A DNA stretch of 39,135 nucleotides from a virus. Positions 1 to 8,753 of the stretch are shown here, one piece after another; positions within the stretch are counted from its first letter, which is position 1; each line of letters opens with the position of its first letter. Location of the stretch: positions 1 through 39,135 of IMG/VR virus record IMGVR_UViG_3300035698_020236. One strand, written 5' to 3'. Both the position numbers and the translations under genes were made by a program. The notes beneath the pieces were generated by a model that was not told the origin of the DNA, searched no databases, and saw only the letters and a program-made list of their open reading frames with translations.

Positions 1-3000
1 AAGGAAATCGTCTTGGACATTAACGGTTTCTTTGTTAAAGTCAAGTATTTCTTGCTGCCAGTCGGCAGCCTCTTGCGTGGCCGTGACCTCTTCCTCCGCT
101 ACCTTTAGTTTGTCTTTTAGCGCGGCGGGAATATACCCCTCTTTTTCAGCATCTATTATCTCTTGCCGAACCGCTTCTACCTTAGCCGTAGCTTCCTTGA
201 CCTTAAGTTGCAAACGAATATACTCTGAAAGCTCGGCGTTTTGTTCTCCCAGAACCTGTCTGAATTGATCAAACTGCTCTGTGTCGAGTACGCCCGTCTC
301 ATTTATTGTTGCAACCATTTGGGCGATGGCCTCACGCGAGTTTCTGTACGCCTCAAGAGCCTCCTCTTCGTTTGCAAATGCCTTTGATTTGAAAAAGTCT
401 TTCAGGGGGGAGACGAGCGAATCTATAAGTGACAGATCGCCCTTTTTCATGCTCGGCATTAGGGCCGACATGTCTATGTTCCCAAAGCCGGCGAAAGCGG
501 CAGCGGCCTGTGCCTGTGCTCTTTGGATTGCAGCGGTAGCCTCCCCGATGTTCAGCTTCGAGAAAGCGTCTATGAACGCATCCCCCGCTACGAATCCGGC
601 AGATTTAAACAGCTTTGCCATATCTGCCGTCATATTGTTAATTGTATCAAGGTCGTTAATCCTGCCAATGGACGCCCCAAACACATCCATCAACTCTTTA
701 CCCCACTTGTCTATGGTAGACAGTGGTCCCTCTTCCGGCGGCGACCCTGGCTCTAGGAAACTAGAGATTATATCTCCAACATAATTTAACGCATCTATGA
801 GAACGCTACTCGCGGCATCTACTATTCCCTCAGCAATCTGATAAACAAAGTTATATCCCCAATCAAGTGCGACGGCAAGATAACTATTAAGCATTATTGT
901 CGCTTGATCTAACGTTTGGTTAAGCAAAGATAGTATTATCGCGAATGCTTCTTCAAGATCGCCAGAAAATAATGCCCTAAAGAATGCAATGGCTTCTTTG
1001 CCCTGCTCCTTCAATGGATTGAGAAGGTTTAGAACAGAAGCGATTGCATTTGCCATGGTGTCCCCTAACGCTCTTGCCATCGCACTAAGGGCTGGCATAA
1101 TAGCCTCTATTTTAATCAGTAGATCAGACACGGCTTTGGTTACTTTATCAAATACTGGCTTCCCCATAACCATAAAAAGGTTTGATACAACATCTCTAAG
1201 GTTTGATATAACACCAATGAATGTTGTACTCCGGGCCGTAGCCGCCCCCGCATATGTAGATGTCTGACCGAGATAGCCATTAAGGATATTCATGGCCTTC
1301 CCTGTTTCTGTCATCAGTCGCCCGTTTTTTAACTCAAGCATTGCGTATTCCGCACTTGAATTATTTAGCTCTTCTTGTGTCATATTGGATGCTGCCTGTG
1401 CCTCCTCAAATGACAACAATTCCCCCGTTGTTTTGTCAAGCCAGGCACCAGCCTTATTTACGTTAATGCCAAAGTCTCGCAGCATCATAATAGCTTGTCC
1501 GGTGTCCTTAATAAGTAGCCGCTGGAATGCACCGGCAAGCTGCTCCATTGGCTTGCCCATCGCTGCGGCGGCATCGGCAATCGGGCGCAACCACTTAACT
1601 GGGTCTAGTCCGGCGATTGTTAGCTTTTGGAATGTTTCTACGGCATCTGCTAACTCAAACGGGGTCTCAGCAACCTGCCTCTTAATAAACCCCATGCTGG
1701 CCTCGAACGCTTCCTGCGCATTTACGGAGGTCCCGCGAAGCATATTTGTTACTGTTACTTCAAAATTTTGAGCAACATTGTTGACATCCATAAAAGACTT
1801 TTCAACACCTCTAACAGCAAAAGCGAGGTTATCAAATATAAACCTAAGCCCCGTAAATAATGCGAGTGCATTGAAAAGCCCCCCAGCCGCCCCCTTTGCG
1901 TAATCCATGGCAGTCTTTGTTTGCGTAATGGCTACAGAGGACTCTTTCATTTTCAGGCCAAACCCAGTAAGCTCGCGTACTAGATTCTGATATCTTGGAA
2001 CAAGCTCTGATACATCGGTGGTAAGTTTGTTTGTAACTCGCGACAAAATACTCGTGCCTTCTGCGGCATTCTTGTCAGATGTCGTTTTTGCATCTGTGTG
2101 TTTTTTAAGTGCACTTAGGTTCGCTGACAGAAACTTGACCCTGTTTGATTCTTCGTTGAGGGCTTTCTCTAGTGCTCCAACGGAGTCTAATACTTCCTGG
2201 GGGATAATTTTCCCCTGAAATTGCTTCTTGAGTAAATCAAGCTGCGTTCTTGCTTCTGTAACAGACTGTGTTACCGCCCCCACCTGATAAGCCGATGGAG
2301 TTCCCCCCGCCGACAGGGTCGTCATAAGACCGGACCAAGCCCTGCTAAGATTGCCGAGGTGATATGTCACTTGTGTCATTTCTTTACCACTAAGCCCCAT
2401 AGTGGCCGACAGCCTTTGCATTGTGGTAGATTGCGTTGTCATAACCTGCGCCACGCGCACGCCTTCTTCTCCAATGCGAATCATTTCTCTATGGAACGGA
2501 GTGGTCTTTGTTGTTAGCTTAGCAAGCATTGACTCGGCATGTCCCAATACGGTAGCAAAAACACCAGTGGCGCCAGACGCCCCAAACACGGCTTGTCTTA
2601 CCGCTGTTAGTATTTGCGTCTGGTCAACGAGTCCTATTCTGACAGCGCCAACAACATCGTTTACGCGCCCCATTTCTGCTACAAAAGACTCGGCTCCTGA
2701 ATCTGAAAGTTGCTTGAATTGCCGATTGAACTCTGCTGTAGCATCTGACAAGCGCTTCATGTCTTCATCTATCTTGGCTTGTTTCATTTTTGCCGACACT
2801 TCATCGATGTTGGTCCCGAACTTTGCCACCATTTGCAAAAGTGGCTCTAGCTCTGATTTTATCTGCTCAACATCCCTGCCTGTATCACTCGCAATTTGAT
2901 TGAGAGCAAAAGATTTAACCGTTTCACTGACCGCACCCCTGGTTTTCATTGTTTCTTGGACTAGCATTTCAAAGCCGGCTTTCGCCCTGCCGGTAAACTC

Positions 3001-4107
3001 TTCTGATACGGTTATAAGCTCATCAAATACGTGTTTTATAACTTTGAATTGCGTGCCAAGCCGGATCACGTCCGCCGATGTGCGATTGGGCAATTGCCGA
3101 AATTGAGATTCCACATCAGCAAGCATTGATTCTAGTTCTGCTTTTGTCCCTGTAAAATCAAAAAACGATCTTTGCCATTCACCTATTTTATCTAGGCGGA
3201 TAGATGTGTTTGCCTTTTCTACCGTTTGCTGCAACTTCAAAATTTCAGCGACTATTTTGTTAATGTTTACCTGCACCTTATTCGATGATCCCTCAGAAGC
3301 AACCGCTATCTTTTGCAGAAGGTCCTGTGTTGCTTTTGCCCCTGAAGAGGTCCCCTCCGCCAACTCCCTCATAACCTTGTCCAAGTCTATCGTCACTGAT
3401 TCGCCTAGATTTAATTTTAAGACCTTAGCCCTTAATGCCTCAAGCGATGAGTGAACCTTATTGAGCTGCTCATCAACGGCAACTGGGATTCTGCCCATTT
3501 GGGCTATTGTCCCATCGACAAGTATCGGGACTGGGGATTCTTTTAGCGTGGCCCTAGTTAACCACTCGAATTTCAGATATATCTTCCTAATTGGACCGTC
3601 GTCAGCTGTGATTTCGTCTGACAATCTGTTGAACTCTTCAACAACGCCGATTGAAAGCGCAGCAACCTCTTCCCTAATTAGGTCGCTAATCTCGCGAAAC
3701 TTATCAATAATTCGTTCGATTGCGTAACCCACGTTATCAACAGATGTCTCTGGAAACATTTCGCTTGCGGATTTGCCAATCTCTTTGAGCTTTGGGGACA
3801 CCTCTTTGCCAATTCCTGCTAACGCACCGAGGAAACTGCTTAACGCCATCTCAGCGGCTTTAATCTTAACCACATCAAAATTAAAATCTTTTGCGCTATT
3901 GTTAACCGCCTGGAGCACTGGCCCGATCTCGCTAAGGCGGTCAAATACTCCGGAAAAAGGAGTTAAACAAGCCTGAACAGATGAATTCATCGTGTCAAGG
4001 CTTGTTTTTATATCCTTTGTCCCGTTTTGTATTTGCGTGATTGCATCAGAGATATCCGCCTCAAAAGTCAGGCTTACTCTAAAAACCTCATGTTTAACCG
4101 CCGCCAT
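1..4107 (-). CDS. Tail tape measure protein (partial, C-terminus missing)
   Basis: This frame stays open for 1369 codons from ATG at 4107 and runs off the left edge with no stop. The start follows directly on the stop of the tail-chaperone frame, with GGAGG just upstream. The first ~700 residues are long amphipathic helices, as expected of a tape measure that sets tail length and is threaded through the tube. Past the middle there is a hydrophobic stretch (GGLFNALALFTGLRF) followed by the family-typical block with VAETPFELADAVETFQKL, AAAMGKPMEQLAGAFQRL and MLRDFGIN. This matches the N-terminal conserved domain of phage tape measure proteins (TIGR02675-like). Position directly downstream of the frameshifting chaperone supports the call. 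Antisense frames here are shadows. The long gene implies a long, siphovirus-type tail. Confidence 0.93.
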   Translation of the reverse strand, partial: MAAVKHEVFRVSLTFEADISDAITQIQNGTKDIKTSLDTMNSSVQACLTPFSGVFDRLSEIGPVLQAVNNSAKDFNFDVVKIKAAEMALSSFLGALAGIGKEVSPKLKEIGKSASEMFPETSVDNVGYAIERIIDKFREISDLIREEVAALSIGVVEEFNRLSDEITADDGPIRKIYLKFEWLTRATLKESPVPILVDGTIAQMGRIPVAVDEQLNKVHSSLEALRAKVLKLNLGESVTIDLDKVMRELAEGTSSGAKATQDLLQKIAVASEGSSNKVQVNINKIVAEILKLQQTVEKANTSIRLDKIGEWQRSFFDFTGTKAELESMLADVESQFRQLPNRTSADVIRLGTQFKVIKHVFDELITVSEEFTGRAKAGFEMLVQETMKTRGAVSETVKSFALNQIASDTGRDVEQIKSELEPLLQMVAKFGTNIDEVSAKMKQAKIDEDMKRLSDATAEFNRQFKQLSDSGAESFVAEMGRVNDVVGAVRIGLVDQTQILTAVRQAVFGASGATGVFATVLGHAESMLAKLTTKTTPFHREMIRIGEEGVRVAQVMTTQSTTMQRLSATMGLSGKEMTQVTYHLGNLSRAWSGLMTTLSAGGTPSAYQVGAVTQSVTEARTQLDLLKKQFQGKIIPQEVLDSVGALEKALNEESNRVKFLSANLSALKKHTDAKTTSDKNAAEGTSILSRVTNKLTTDVSELVPRYQNLVRELTGFGLKMKESSVAITQTKTAMDYAKGAAGGLFNALALFTGLRFIFDNLAFAVRGVEKSFMDVNNVAQNFEVTVTNMLRGTSVNAQEAFEASMGFIKRQVAETPFELADAVETFQKLTIAGLDPVKWLRPIADAAAAMGKPMEQLAGAFQRLLIKDTGQAIMMLRDFGINVNKAGAWLDKTTGELLSFEEAQAASNMTQEELNNSSAEYAMLELKNGRLMTETGKAMNILNGYLGQTSTYAGAATARSTTFIGVISNLRDVVSNLFMVMGKPVFDKVTKAVSDLLIKIEAIMPALSAMARALGDTMANAIASVLNLLNPLKEQGKEAIAFFRALFSGDLEEAFAIILSLLNQTLDQATIMLNSYLAVALDWGYNFVYQIAEGIVDAASSVLIDALNYVGDIISSFLEPGSPPEEGPLSTIDKWGKELMDVFGASIGRINDLDTINNMTADMAKLFKSAGFVAGDAFIDAFSKLNIGEATAAIQRAQAQAAAAFAGFGNIDMSALMPSMKKGDLSLIDSLVSPLKDFFKSKAFANEEEALEAYRNSREAIAQMVATINETGVLDTEQFDQFRQVLGEQNAELSEYIRLQLKVKEATAKVEAVRQEIIDAEKEGYIPAALKDKLKVAEEEVTATQEAADWQQEILDFNKETVNVQDDFL

Positions 4108-4994
4108 TTATTCCTCCGATGCCACAAAAACTCTGCTACCGATATCTATAGCATTGCCCCCCTCGTCAGTTAGTGTCCCATCCGTTTGTCTATAAACTTT
4201 CCTTAGACCACGAACGCTGGCATATTCACCAACTGTCCCTGTTTTCCTCAGAGGACCGCCCCCCGATATTGCTCTCGCGAAATCAGTCAGGGACTTGTAA
4301 ACGTTTTCTCCAGTCTCAATCGATTTTGTACCAGCATGGTCTGGGGTCTGCCATTTCCATTTCTTGATGGCATCCTTACCATGAGTTAACGCTACAAACC
4401 GGTAATCATCTAATTCCTCGGCGTCTAAGGCTTCTGCAAGCATGCAATAGTAATCCCCAACGCCAATCAACTCATCTAAGTCTACGATGGATGTGTTGAA
4501 ATGCTTACAAATTATTCGGGCGGTCCTATACTCTGACAGCGGGTTTACGCTTCCGCTTCCGCCACTTCGCCCCCGCCTGTCGATTTTTTTAGAGCCGCTT
4601 TCACCTCCGGTCGGTTGTAACTTTTCTCAAGAGCAAATGATGCGGCCTTTGAAACCTCTTCAATAATCACCACCTGCGTTAGATAGTTTTCATAAATATC
4701 TATTTCCTCATCTGTTTCGATTTGTAGCAAGTAGGGGAACAGCACTTCTTCAAACTCGGCATTCCCAGAAAACACCTTCATCATTTCTAGTTGTGCTGCA
4801 ATGTTGTCATCAGCTGCATCGCTATATTTGCTCATCTCTGAGATAAACTCAAGAATCAACGGCATCGCTTTACGGGCAGCCTTGCCACGAGGAGCCTTTA
4901 GCCTCTTTTTAAGCTCATGGACCTCTCCGTCATCATCCTCCCATGTCAACCTGATAAAATTGTCGTTTTCTTGTGTTTTGCCCTTAGCCGCCAT
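4108..4994 (-). CDS. Tail assembly chaperone, -1 frameshift long form (gpGT-like)
   Basis: The frame 4108-4470 has no plausible start of its own: its first candidate is a TTG without an SD. The same frame is open upstream without a stop to the A7 run at 4584-4590, where it lies in -1 relative to the gpG-like frame. Slippage at A AAA AAA would join 137 residues of the short form to 158 more, giving about 295 residues. The stop at 4108-4110 abuts the tape measure ATG. In lambda and many other phages, the long form bridges the tape measure and the tail tube. The T part contains the helical stretch GVGDYYCMLAEALDAEELD. Frameshifting efficiency cannot be read from sequence. Confidence 0.82.
4545..4994 (-). 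CDS. Tail assembly chaperone, short form (lambda gpG-like)
   Basis: A 149-residue acidic, helical protein immediately before the tape measure gene, which is the classic slot of the gpG chaperone that coats the tape measure during tail assembly. The N-terminus (TQENDNFIRLTWEDDDGEVHELKKR) reads as a small beta-rich domain, then helices. The frame ends GGGEVAEAEA-stop. Codons 136-137 (AAA AAA) form a canonical -1 slippery heptamer, so a fraction of ribosomes should make the long form. The start overlaps the end of the upstream small gene by 11 nt, suggesting coupled translation. No residue-level family match is claimed; the call rests on position, size and the frameshift. Confidence 0.8.
   Translation of the reverse strand: MAAKGKTQENDNFIRLTWEDDDGEVHELKKRLKAPRGKAARKAMPLILEFISEMSKYSDAADDNIAAQLEMMKVFSGNAEFEEVLFPYLLQIETDEEIDIYENYLTQVVIIEEVSKAASFALEKSYNRPEVKAALKKSTGGGEVAEAEA
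4584..4590 (-). promoter_or_regulatory. Programmed -1 ribosomal slippery site (A AAA AAA)
   Basis: On the minus strand the zero frame reads CTA AAA AAA TCG, so the seven A's fit X XXY YYZ exactly. After slipping, the -1 frame continues ATC GAC AGG and stays open to 4108. A G-rich tract follows within 10 nt, which may stall the ribosome; I did not identify a clear downstream stem-loop. Confidence 0.82.
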
Positions 4995-5265
4995 TACTGC
5001 CCTCCAGTTTACTCAGATTAAATGAAAAAGCTGCAAGAGAATACGGGAATCCACTTATGTTGGTACGCCGTACCATCACCCTGTCAACACAATCTAACTT
5101 TTGCCCGCGTCTGATTAGCATCCGCATTCGCTTTGTGGTTGACCCCAACATCTCTGACCATTCGTCTATGGTATGGAATCCCTCAATATATGTATCATCT
5201 TCTTTACGAAGAATGTCTTGTAGCTCTTGTAAGGTAAATCTTGCGGGAATATCAATTTGCGCCAC
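4984..5265 (-). CDS. Small tail-region protein with HTH-like segment
   Basis: A 93-residue protein of unknown function between the phosphoesterase and the tail chaperone. The middle (TIDEWSEMLGSTTKRMRML) resembles a helix-turn-helix, followed by a basic stretch (IRRGQKLDCVDRVMVRR), as in small winged-helix proteins. It overlaps the phosphoesterase stop by 14 nt and the chaperone start by 11 nt, so the three are probably translationally coupled. It could be a minor tail assembly factor or a DNA-binding regulator. I see no catalytic motif. Confidence 0.55.
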   Translation of the reverse strand: MAQIDIPARFTLQELQDILRKEDDTYIEGFHTIDEWSEMLGSTTKRMRMLIRRGQKLDCVDRVMVRRTNISGFPYSLAAFSFNLSKLEGSNGG

Positions 5266-6082
5266 GGTTGTCTCCCTCTACGTGTATGTCGGGCAACGGG
5301 AAAATTCTTGGCCGTACAATAATGTCGGTGCCGTCATAGTCTATTATCGCGTAGCCTATCTGCGGCAGCATTGAGGATGAAACCTTGTATGAGAACGATG
5401 TCTTGAGCTGCCAAGCCGGTGTTACAAGAGCGTGCATATCAGGCGGTGCGTTGACATATATTGACCGATGCCGGTGAGAGCGCACAATCCCCTTAATGCG
5501 TGGCCCCAAGCTACCCTGAAATCTGTTTACCTCTGATAACAATAGCAACATATCCCTCAAAGGAACCGTCGCCTCGTACCAGGGAACAGAGGAACACCCA
5601 ACATGGTGTGCAAAGTGGAAGATAGGGCCTTTGTCCTCAAAGGCGTAGAACATCTCATAGCGTGTGTACTGCGCCGTCTGAGGGTCTAGCTCAGCCCCCA
5701 ATAGCTGGCCGAGCATCTCGGCCTCATTTGCCGCTTTGCCCTCGTGCCACTCTGTACCACGTATCATGTAAAACTTTTGCGCCAACGCCCTAAGCGGCTC
5801 TAGTAATGTCAGCGCCGCCCTAACCTGATCCTTCGGGACAGGAGCAATAAGCCCGCCGTCACGCGCGTTGACGCCCTGTATGGGATCGCCGTTCACTATG
5901 CAGTCGAATTTCCCCATACTCTTTGCTTCATCTATCATATGCAACCAACATTGATACATCCACTTCTGGAACTCGTTTGATTCGTATTTGCCACCACCCT
6001 CTATTGGATGGCTTCCGGGCCACAGGCCAACTGAATGCCCAACATGTAGATCGGATATCACGAGGACCCTCTTCAAGTCCAT
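5252..6082 (-). CDS. Calcineurin-like metallophosphoesterase
   Basis: A 276-residue protein with the full metallophosphoesterase signature: DLHVGH (D11, H13), NGD (N64-D66), RGTEWHEG replacing the usual GNHD/E block (H113), AHH (H159-H160) and SHRH in place of GHTH (H203, H205). These residues bind two metal ions and hydrolyse phosphomono- or diesters (nucleotides, DNA ends or phosphoproteins; the substrate cannot be told). Start chosen at ATG 6082 because GGAGAGG sits 6 nt before it; an ATG 15 nt upstream has only a weak SD. It lies among tail genes, between tail tube and chaperone, which is unusual for such an enzyme. It is either a morphogenetic nuclease/phosphatase or an inserted 'moron'. 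Confidence 0.88.
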   Translation of the reverse strand: MDLKRVLVISDLHVGHSVGLWPGSHPIEGGGKYESNEFQKWMYQCWLHMIDEAKSMGKFDCIVNGDPIQGVNARDGGLIAPVPKDQVRAALTLLEPLRALAQKFYMIRGTEWHEGKAANEAEMLGQLLGAELDPQTAQYTRYEMFYAFEDKGPIFHFAHHVGCSSVPWYEATVPLRDMLLLLSEVNRFQGSLGPRIKGIVRSHRHRSIYVNAPPDMHALVTPAWQLKTSFSYKVSSSMLPQIGYAIIDYDGTDIIVRPRIFPLPDIHVEGDNRGAN

Positions 6083-6132
6083 ACGGTGCCTCTCCATTCC
6101 ACTAATTCGATATTTGGTTTACCGTATAGCCC

Positions 6133-6170
6133 CTCCCGTGGCATAAGATAGAAACATTATGCCACGGGAG
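6133..6170. other. Strong 14-bp hairpin after the tail tube gene
   Basis: Perfect inverted repeat: CTCCCGTGGCATAA (6133-6146) pairs with TTATGCCACGGGAG (6157-6170) around a 10-nt loop. It lies in the intergenic gap just downstream of the tail tube gene on the transcribed strand. No U-run follows in either direction, so it is more likely a 3' mRNA-stabilising or partial-termination hairpin than a full intrinsic terminator. Confidence 0.75.
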
Positions 6171-6192
6171 ATGGTCTTTGTCAAGCTAACGC

Positions 6193-6837
6193 TTACCAGA
6201 CATAAACTGAACCAAGACGCCCTCCGCGAGCACGTGCCAACACAGGGCGTGCCTCAAAAGTCAGCGCCAGTGTGTTGATCTCGCCAGCCGCGATGGAGTC
6301 CCACGGCAAGCCACTGGTGCAAACGGTATCGTACAGAGTAATGACAACTCCGCTGACCCCATTGGAGATATTCGGCGACGTTGGTGCATCGCATGAAACG
6401 TTACCGCTTTCAATCGACAGTGGCCGATTCTTAACGTTACAAGCTCCACCAAAGGTGATAAGTCGCTCATTGCCAAGCTCGTACATAACGCCAGTTGCCA
6501 TAGCAATTTCAAGCACGCGCGGGTCGAACTGGCGCACGCCGACTTCCACTGTGGTTTCCTCACCGGTTACAAGGTAGATACTGGAATCTGACACGTTCGC
6601 CGATTCCAAGGGTTCGATAGAAGGCGCGTGGGTAAACCCAAGGCTCTCAACAAGCCCTAACTCAAAAGACGAACCATTTACCAACCCAACGCTGGCTTGA
6701 TAGGTCGCATATGTCCAACTAGACGTTTCCAACGACCCGTACAGAGAAGCACTACCAATCCTGATTTGCGACTCTGCTTGAACCAAGAACCCCGCCGTAG
6801 CGGAAGGTGCAGTTGCGGTATAATATGTAGCCATCAT
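6193..6837 (-). CDS. Major tail tube protein (probable)
   Basis: A 214-residue protein, rich in beta strand, Ser/Thr/Gly/Val and poor in Lys, as is typical for tail tube subunits: N-terminal YYTATAPSATAGFLVQ, central TGEETTVEVGVRQFDPR, C-terminal NTLALTFEARPVLAR. The gene order (terminator-like protein, tube, then chaperone and tape measure) is that of siphophage tail modules. The start codons at 6837 and 6834 are tandem ATGs overlapping the upstream stop (ATGATG). A strong hairpin follows the gene, as also seen after the capsid gene. The assignment is by composition and position; no unique motif exists. Confidence 0.68.
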   Translation of the reverse strand: MMATYYTATAPSATAGFLVQAESQIRIGSASLYGSLETSSWTYATYQASVGLVNGSSFELGLVESLGFTHAPSIEPLESANVSDSSIYLVTGEETTVEVGVRQFDPRVLEIAMATGVMYELGNERLITFGGACNVKNRPLSIESGNVSCDAPTSPNISNGVSGVVITLYDTVCTSGLPWDSIAAGEINTLALTFEARPVLARARGGRLGSVYVW

Positions 6838-7412
6838 TCTTCCTCCTGATCTTCATCATCTTCACTATAGAGCGCGCTATCATCAACGCACTCATCAACC
6901 AAAATGAAACGTATCTGTGACGTAAGCATAGCATGGAAAACCTCCGCAGAGTCAAACCACCCCTGCATTCCATTTTCCCTGGATATGGCTCTGTCACTCC
7001 CACCCGGGTTGCGTCTAAGTTTAAACACTGTTCCGCTAATGTCATCCGCAAAGCCCGTTTTGGATTCTATCAGCGATGCAATTCTGTCCACAAACAGATC
7101 GAAATCTGAATGCGCCGCTTCGTATAATTCATCTTCATTTTGGGAAGAAACGGCATAGTCCTCTATGTGGACAACAATGTTGTATTCGGCAACCCTCGGC
7201 GCTCTTCTTGTAACGGCCGAGCCGCCAGTAGAGAATTCGTCGCTTCGCTCACAATGAACAGCAACGAAATAATAAGCCTGCGCTGGCGTCAAAACCGACA
7301 GGGTTATATGAGCTATCTCTCTCTTGGCGTCCTGAGCTAAATCCGCTACAAGGGCAGCCTTTGATTCTATAAGTAAATCCCTGATGGCTCTTTTAGCTGC
7401 TACCGAGTTCAT
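6834..7412 (-). CDS. Tail terminator / completion-like protein
   Basis: A 192-residue mixed alpha/beta protein directly upstream of the tail tube gene, where tail terminator (lambda gpU-like) or completion proteins lie. It starts with a basic helix (AAKRAIRDLLIESKAAL). A central strand pair (AYYFVAVHCE, AEYNIVVHIEDYAV) precedes the family-like helix EAAHSDFDLFVDRIASLIES. The tail is very acidic (EDDEDQEEE). Its start overlaps the receiver-domain gene by 20 nt and has no good SD, so translation may depend on coupling. Function is inferred from order and secondary-structure pattern. Confidence 0.55.
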   Translation of the reverse strand: MNSVAAKRAIRDLLIESKAALVADLAQDAKREIAHITLSVLTPAQAYYFVAVHCERSDEFSTGGSAVTRRAPRVAEYNIVVHIEDYAVSSQNEDELYEAAHSDFDLFVDRIASLIESKTGFADDISGTVFKLRRNPGGSDRAISRENGMQGWFDSAEVFHAMLTSQIRFILVDECVDDSALYSEDDEDQEEE

Positions 7413-7791
7413 CTTTTTTAAGCACCGTATCCAATAAAACTCTTAATGCGGTGGGCTTGGTAAAGTATCCATCGGCCCCAGCCGCCTTAACCGCTGACGC
7501 TGGATACTCTTCTGGATATCCCGTTATCGCGAATATCTTAATAAGCGGCTTGCTCGCTTTTACCTCTTTTATTAGCCAAAGCCCATCGAACTCATCGCCA
7601 TTCATCTTCATATCTGTGATTATTATGTCCAGAGATATAGCATTCACTTTTCTGAGGGCCTCGTTGGCATCTGTTGCTATTATTAACTCGACCCCGTATA
7701 TCTCTTTTACAATCTGCTTGCAGCTTTCAAAAAGCGCCGACAAATCATCATCAACTACCAACAGCCTTAGCGTCTTGAGTCGCTTTCGCAT
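7393..7791 (-). CDS. Stand-alone response-regulator receiver (CheY-like)
   Basis: A 132-residue single receiver domain with every key residue intact: acidic pocket D14-D16 (LLVVDDD), phosphoacceptor D60 (DIIITDMKM), switch threonine T90 (FAITGYPEE) and lysine K112 (GYFTKP). There is no output domain. Such proteins are phosphorylated on Asp by histidine kinases and signal by protein binding. No kinase is in the window. It overlaps the upstream membrane-protein gene by 41 nt and the tail-terminator gene by 20 nt, so it is embedded in the late head-tail operon. A receiver in this position is unusual. It could be a captured host gene that interferes with, or reads, a host two-component or chemotaxis pathway. 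Confidence 0.93.
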   Translation of the reverse strand: MRKRLKTLRLLVVDDDLSALFESCKQIVKEIYGVELIIATDANEALRKVNAISLDIIITDMKMNGDEFDGLWLIKEVKASKPLIKIFAITGYPEEYPASAVKAAGADGYFTKPTALRVLLDTVLKKDELGSS

Positions 7792-8140
7792 TATTTTGTG
7801 TGTCCCCCCCGCCGTTCATAATGTATCTGAGAAGCAACTCTTGGTATGTTATACCTTGCTGTTGCACTAATCGCATTTGATTCATGGATTCACAGAATTC
7901 TGCGAACTTCTCTGTCATTTTATCAATCGCAACGCAAACACGCGAGTCTGACTCTGTTTCTGCCACTATGCGCTTAAGCTCTATCTCCCTTGAGAACGAT
8001 CTCGCCTGCTCCATGCTCTCGGCAATCCATTTCCACCCTGTACCAAAAAACCAAAAGACGAGCGAAACGATAACTACAAAGAATGTGACTGAAAATACGC
8101 TTTCCGGCGTAAATAAACTAATGATTGAATCAGGAGTCAT
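7751..8140 (-). CDS. Single-pass membrane protein with cytoplasmic coiled coil
   Basis: A 129-residue protein with one strong transmembrane helix near the N-terminus (VFSVTFFVVIVSLVFWFF). It is followed by a Glu/Arg/Gln-rich helical, probably coiled-coil region (EQARSFSREIELKRIVAETESD) and a Gln/Asn-rich tail. Start taken at ATG 8140, overlapping the upstream gene by 11 nt; a longer frame to 8203 lies inside that gene. The tight overlap with the receiver gene suggests a functional pair, for example a membrane anchor or transducer. A holin-like role is possible but the single helix plus long coil does not argue for it specifically. Confidence 0.7.
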   Translation of the reverse strand: MTPDSIISLFTPESVFSVTFFVVIVSLVFWFFGTGWKWIAESMEQARSFSREIELKRIVAETESDSRVCVAIDKMTEKFAEFCESMNQMRLVQQQGITYQELLLRYIMNGGGDTQNNAKATQDAKAVGS

Positions 8141-8753
8141 CGCTAGTATCCTCAGATTCGTAAATGGTTCTACCAACTCGCGCCATGATCCCGCGAATCT
8201 CACTTACATACCCTTCACGCGGCTTCTTTATAGCTGTTTTGAGCCAAGTGTTGGTCGGCCTTATTGGCCCCTTCACGGTCATAGTAGAGAAACGTAGTCC
8301 CCAATGCTGAATCCTGTTCCACATCAGCTTTGTCCTGGGGGGGTTAGGCGTAATGGGCCAGCGCCTATTTATCACGGATGTTATAAATGCATATTGCGGG
8401 GCACGCGACCAAACCCTGCCGGAAAAGCTAGATTTAACGATACCATCATTGCTTATGCTGTCTTGCGGATATATCTCGTTCCAAAAGGAATCTCTTAGTA
8501 TAATGCCATGGAGCCTTAAACTTGGCCGCCCATGGCTTATAACCCTTCCGCTTGGCAATGTTACATCTTGCTCTATCCACTTCTCCCCGCTCGGTGCGTT
8601 TTCTCGGGCGCTTACTGTCAGGTCGCGCATATGACTCGTGAAAACATCCCTAAGCCCTTTAATTGCATTGGATGCAATATCCTGCATTGGAGCGCGAACA
8701 TTCTCTGGGGTGTTCTTTATAACCATTCGTGTCCTAAAAGAAGCACCAGCCAT
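8130..8753 (-). CDS. Neck / head-tail joining protein (HK97 gp10-like, probable)
   Basis: A 207-residue basic protein between the connector and tail genes. N-terminal helices (IKGLRDVFTSHMRDLTVSARENAP) are followed by Gly/Arg-rich strands (SGRVISHGRPSLRLHG, YAFITSVINRRWP) and a long C-terminal helix, the pattern of HK97-gp10/minor-tail-type neck proteins that cap the portal-connector stack. Its start overlaps the upstream stop by 1 nt. Family membership is inferred from order, charge and the helix-strand-helix pattern, with no diagnostic motif. Confidence 0.55.
   Translation of the reverse strand: MAGASFRTRMVIKNTPENVRAPMQDIASNAIKGLRDVFTSHMRDLTVSARENAPSGEKWIEQDVTLPSGRVISHGRPSLRLHGIILRDSFWNEIYPQDSISNDGIVKSSFSGRVWSRAPQYAFITSVINRRWPITPNPPRTKLMWNRIQHWGLRFSTMTVKGPIRPTNTWLKTAIKKPREGYVSEIRGIMARVGRTIYESEDTSDDS

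Noticed and set aside
1-4107. Many plus-strand frames of 60-170 codons
   Set aside because: All are Ser/Ala-rich shadows of the tape measure gene on the minus strand.
7414-7422. A6 run near the end of the receiver gene as a frameshift site
   Set aside because: The frame context is T AAA AAA, not a canonical X XXY YYZ heptamer, and the -1 frame stops at once.
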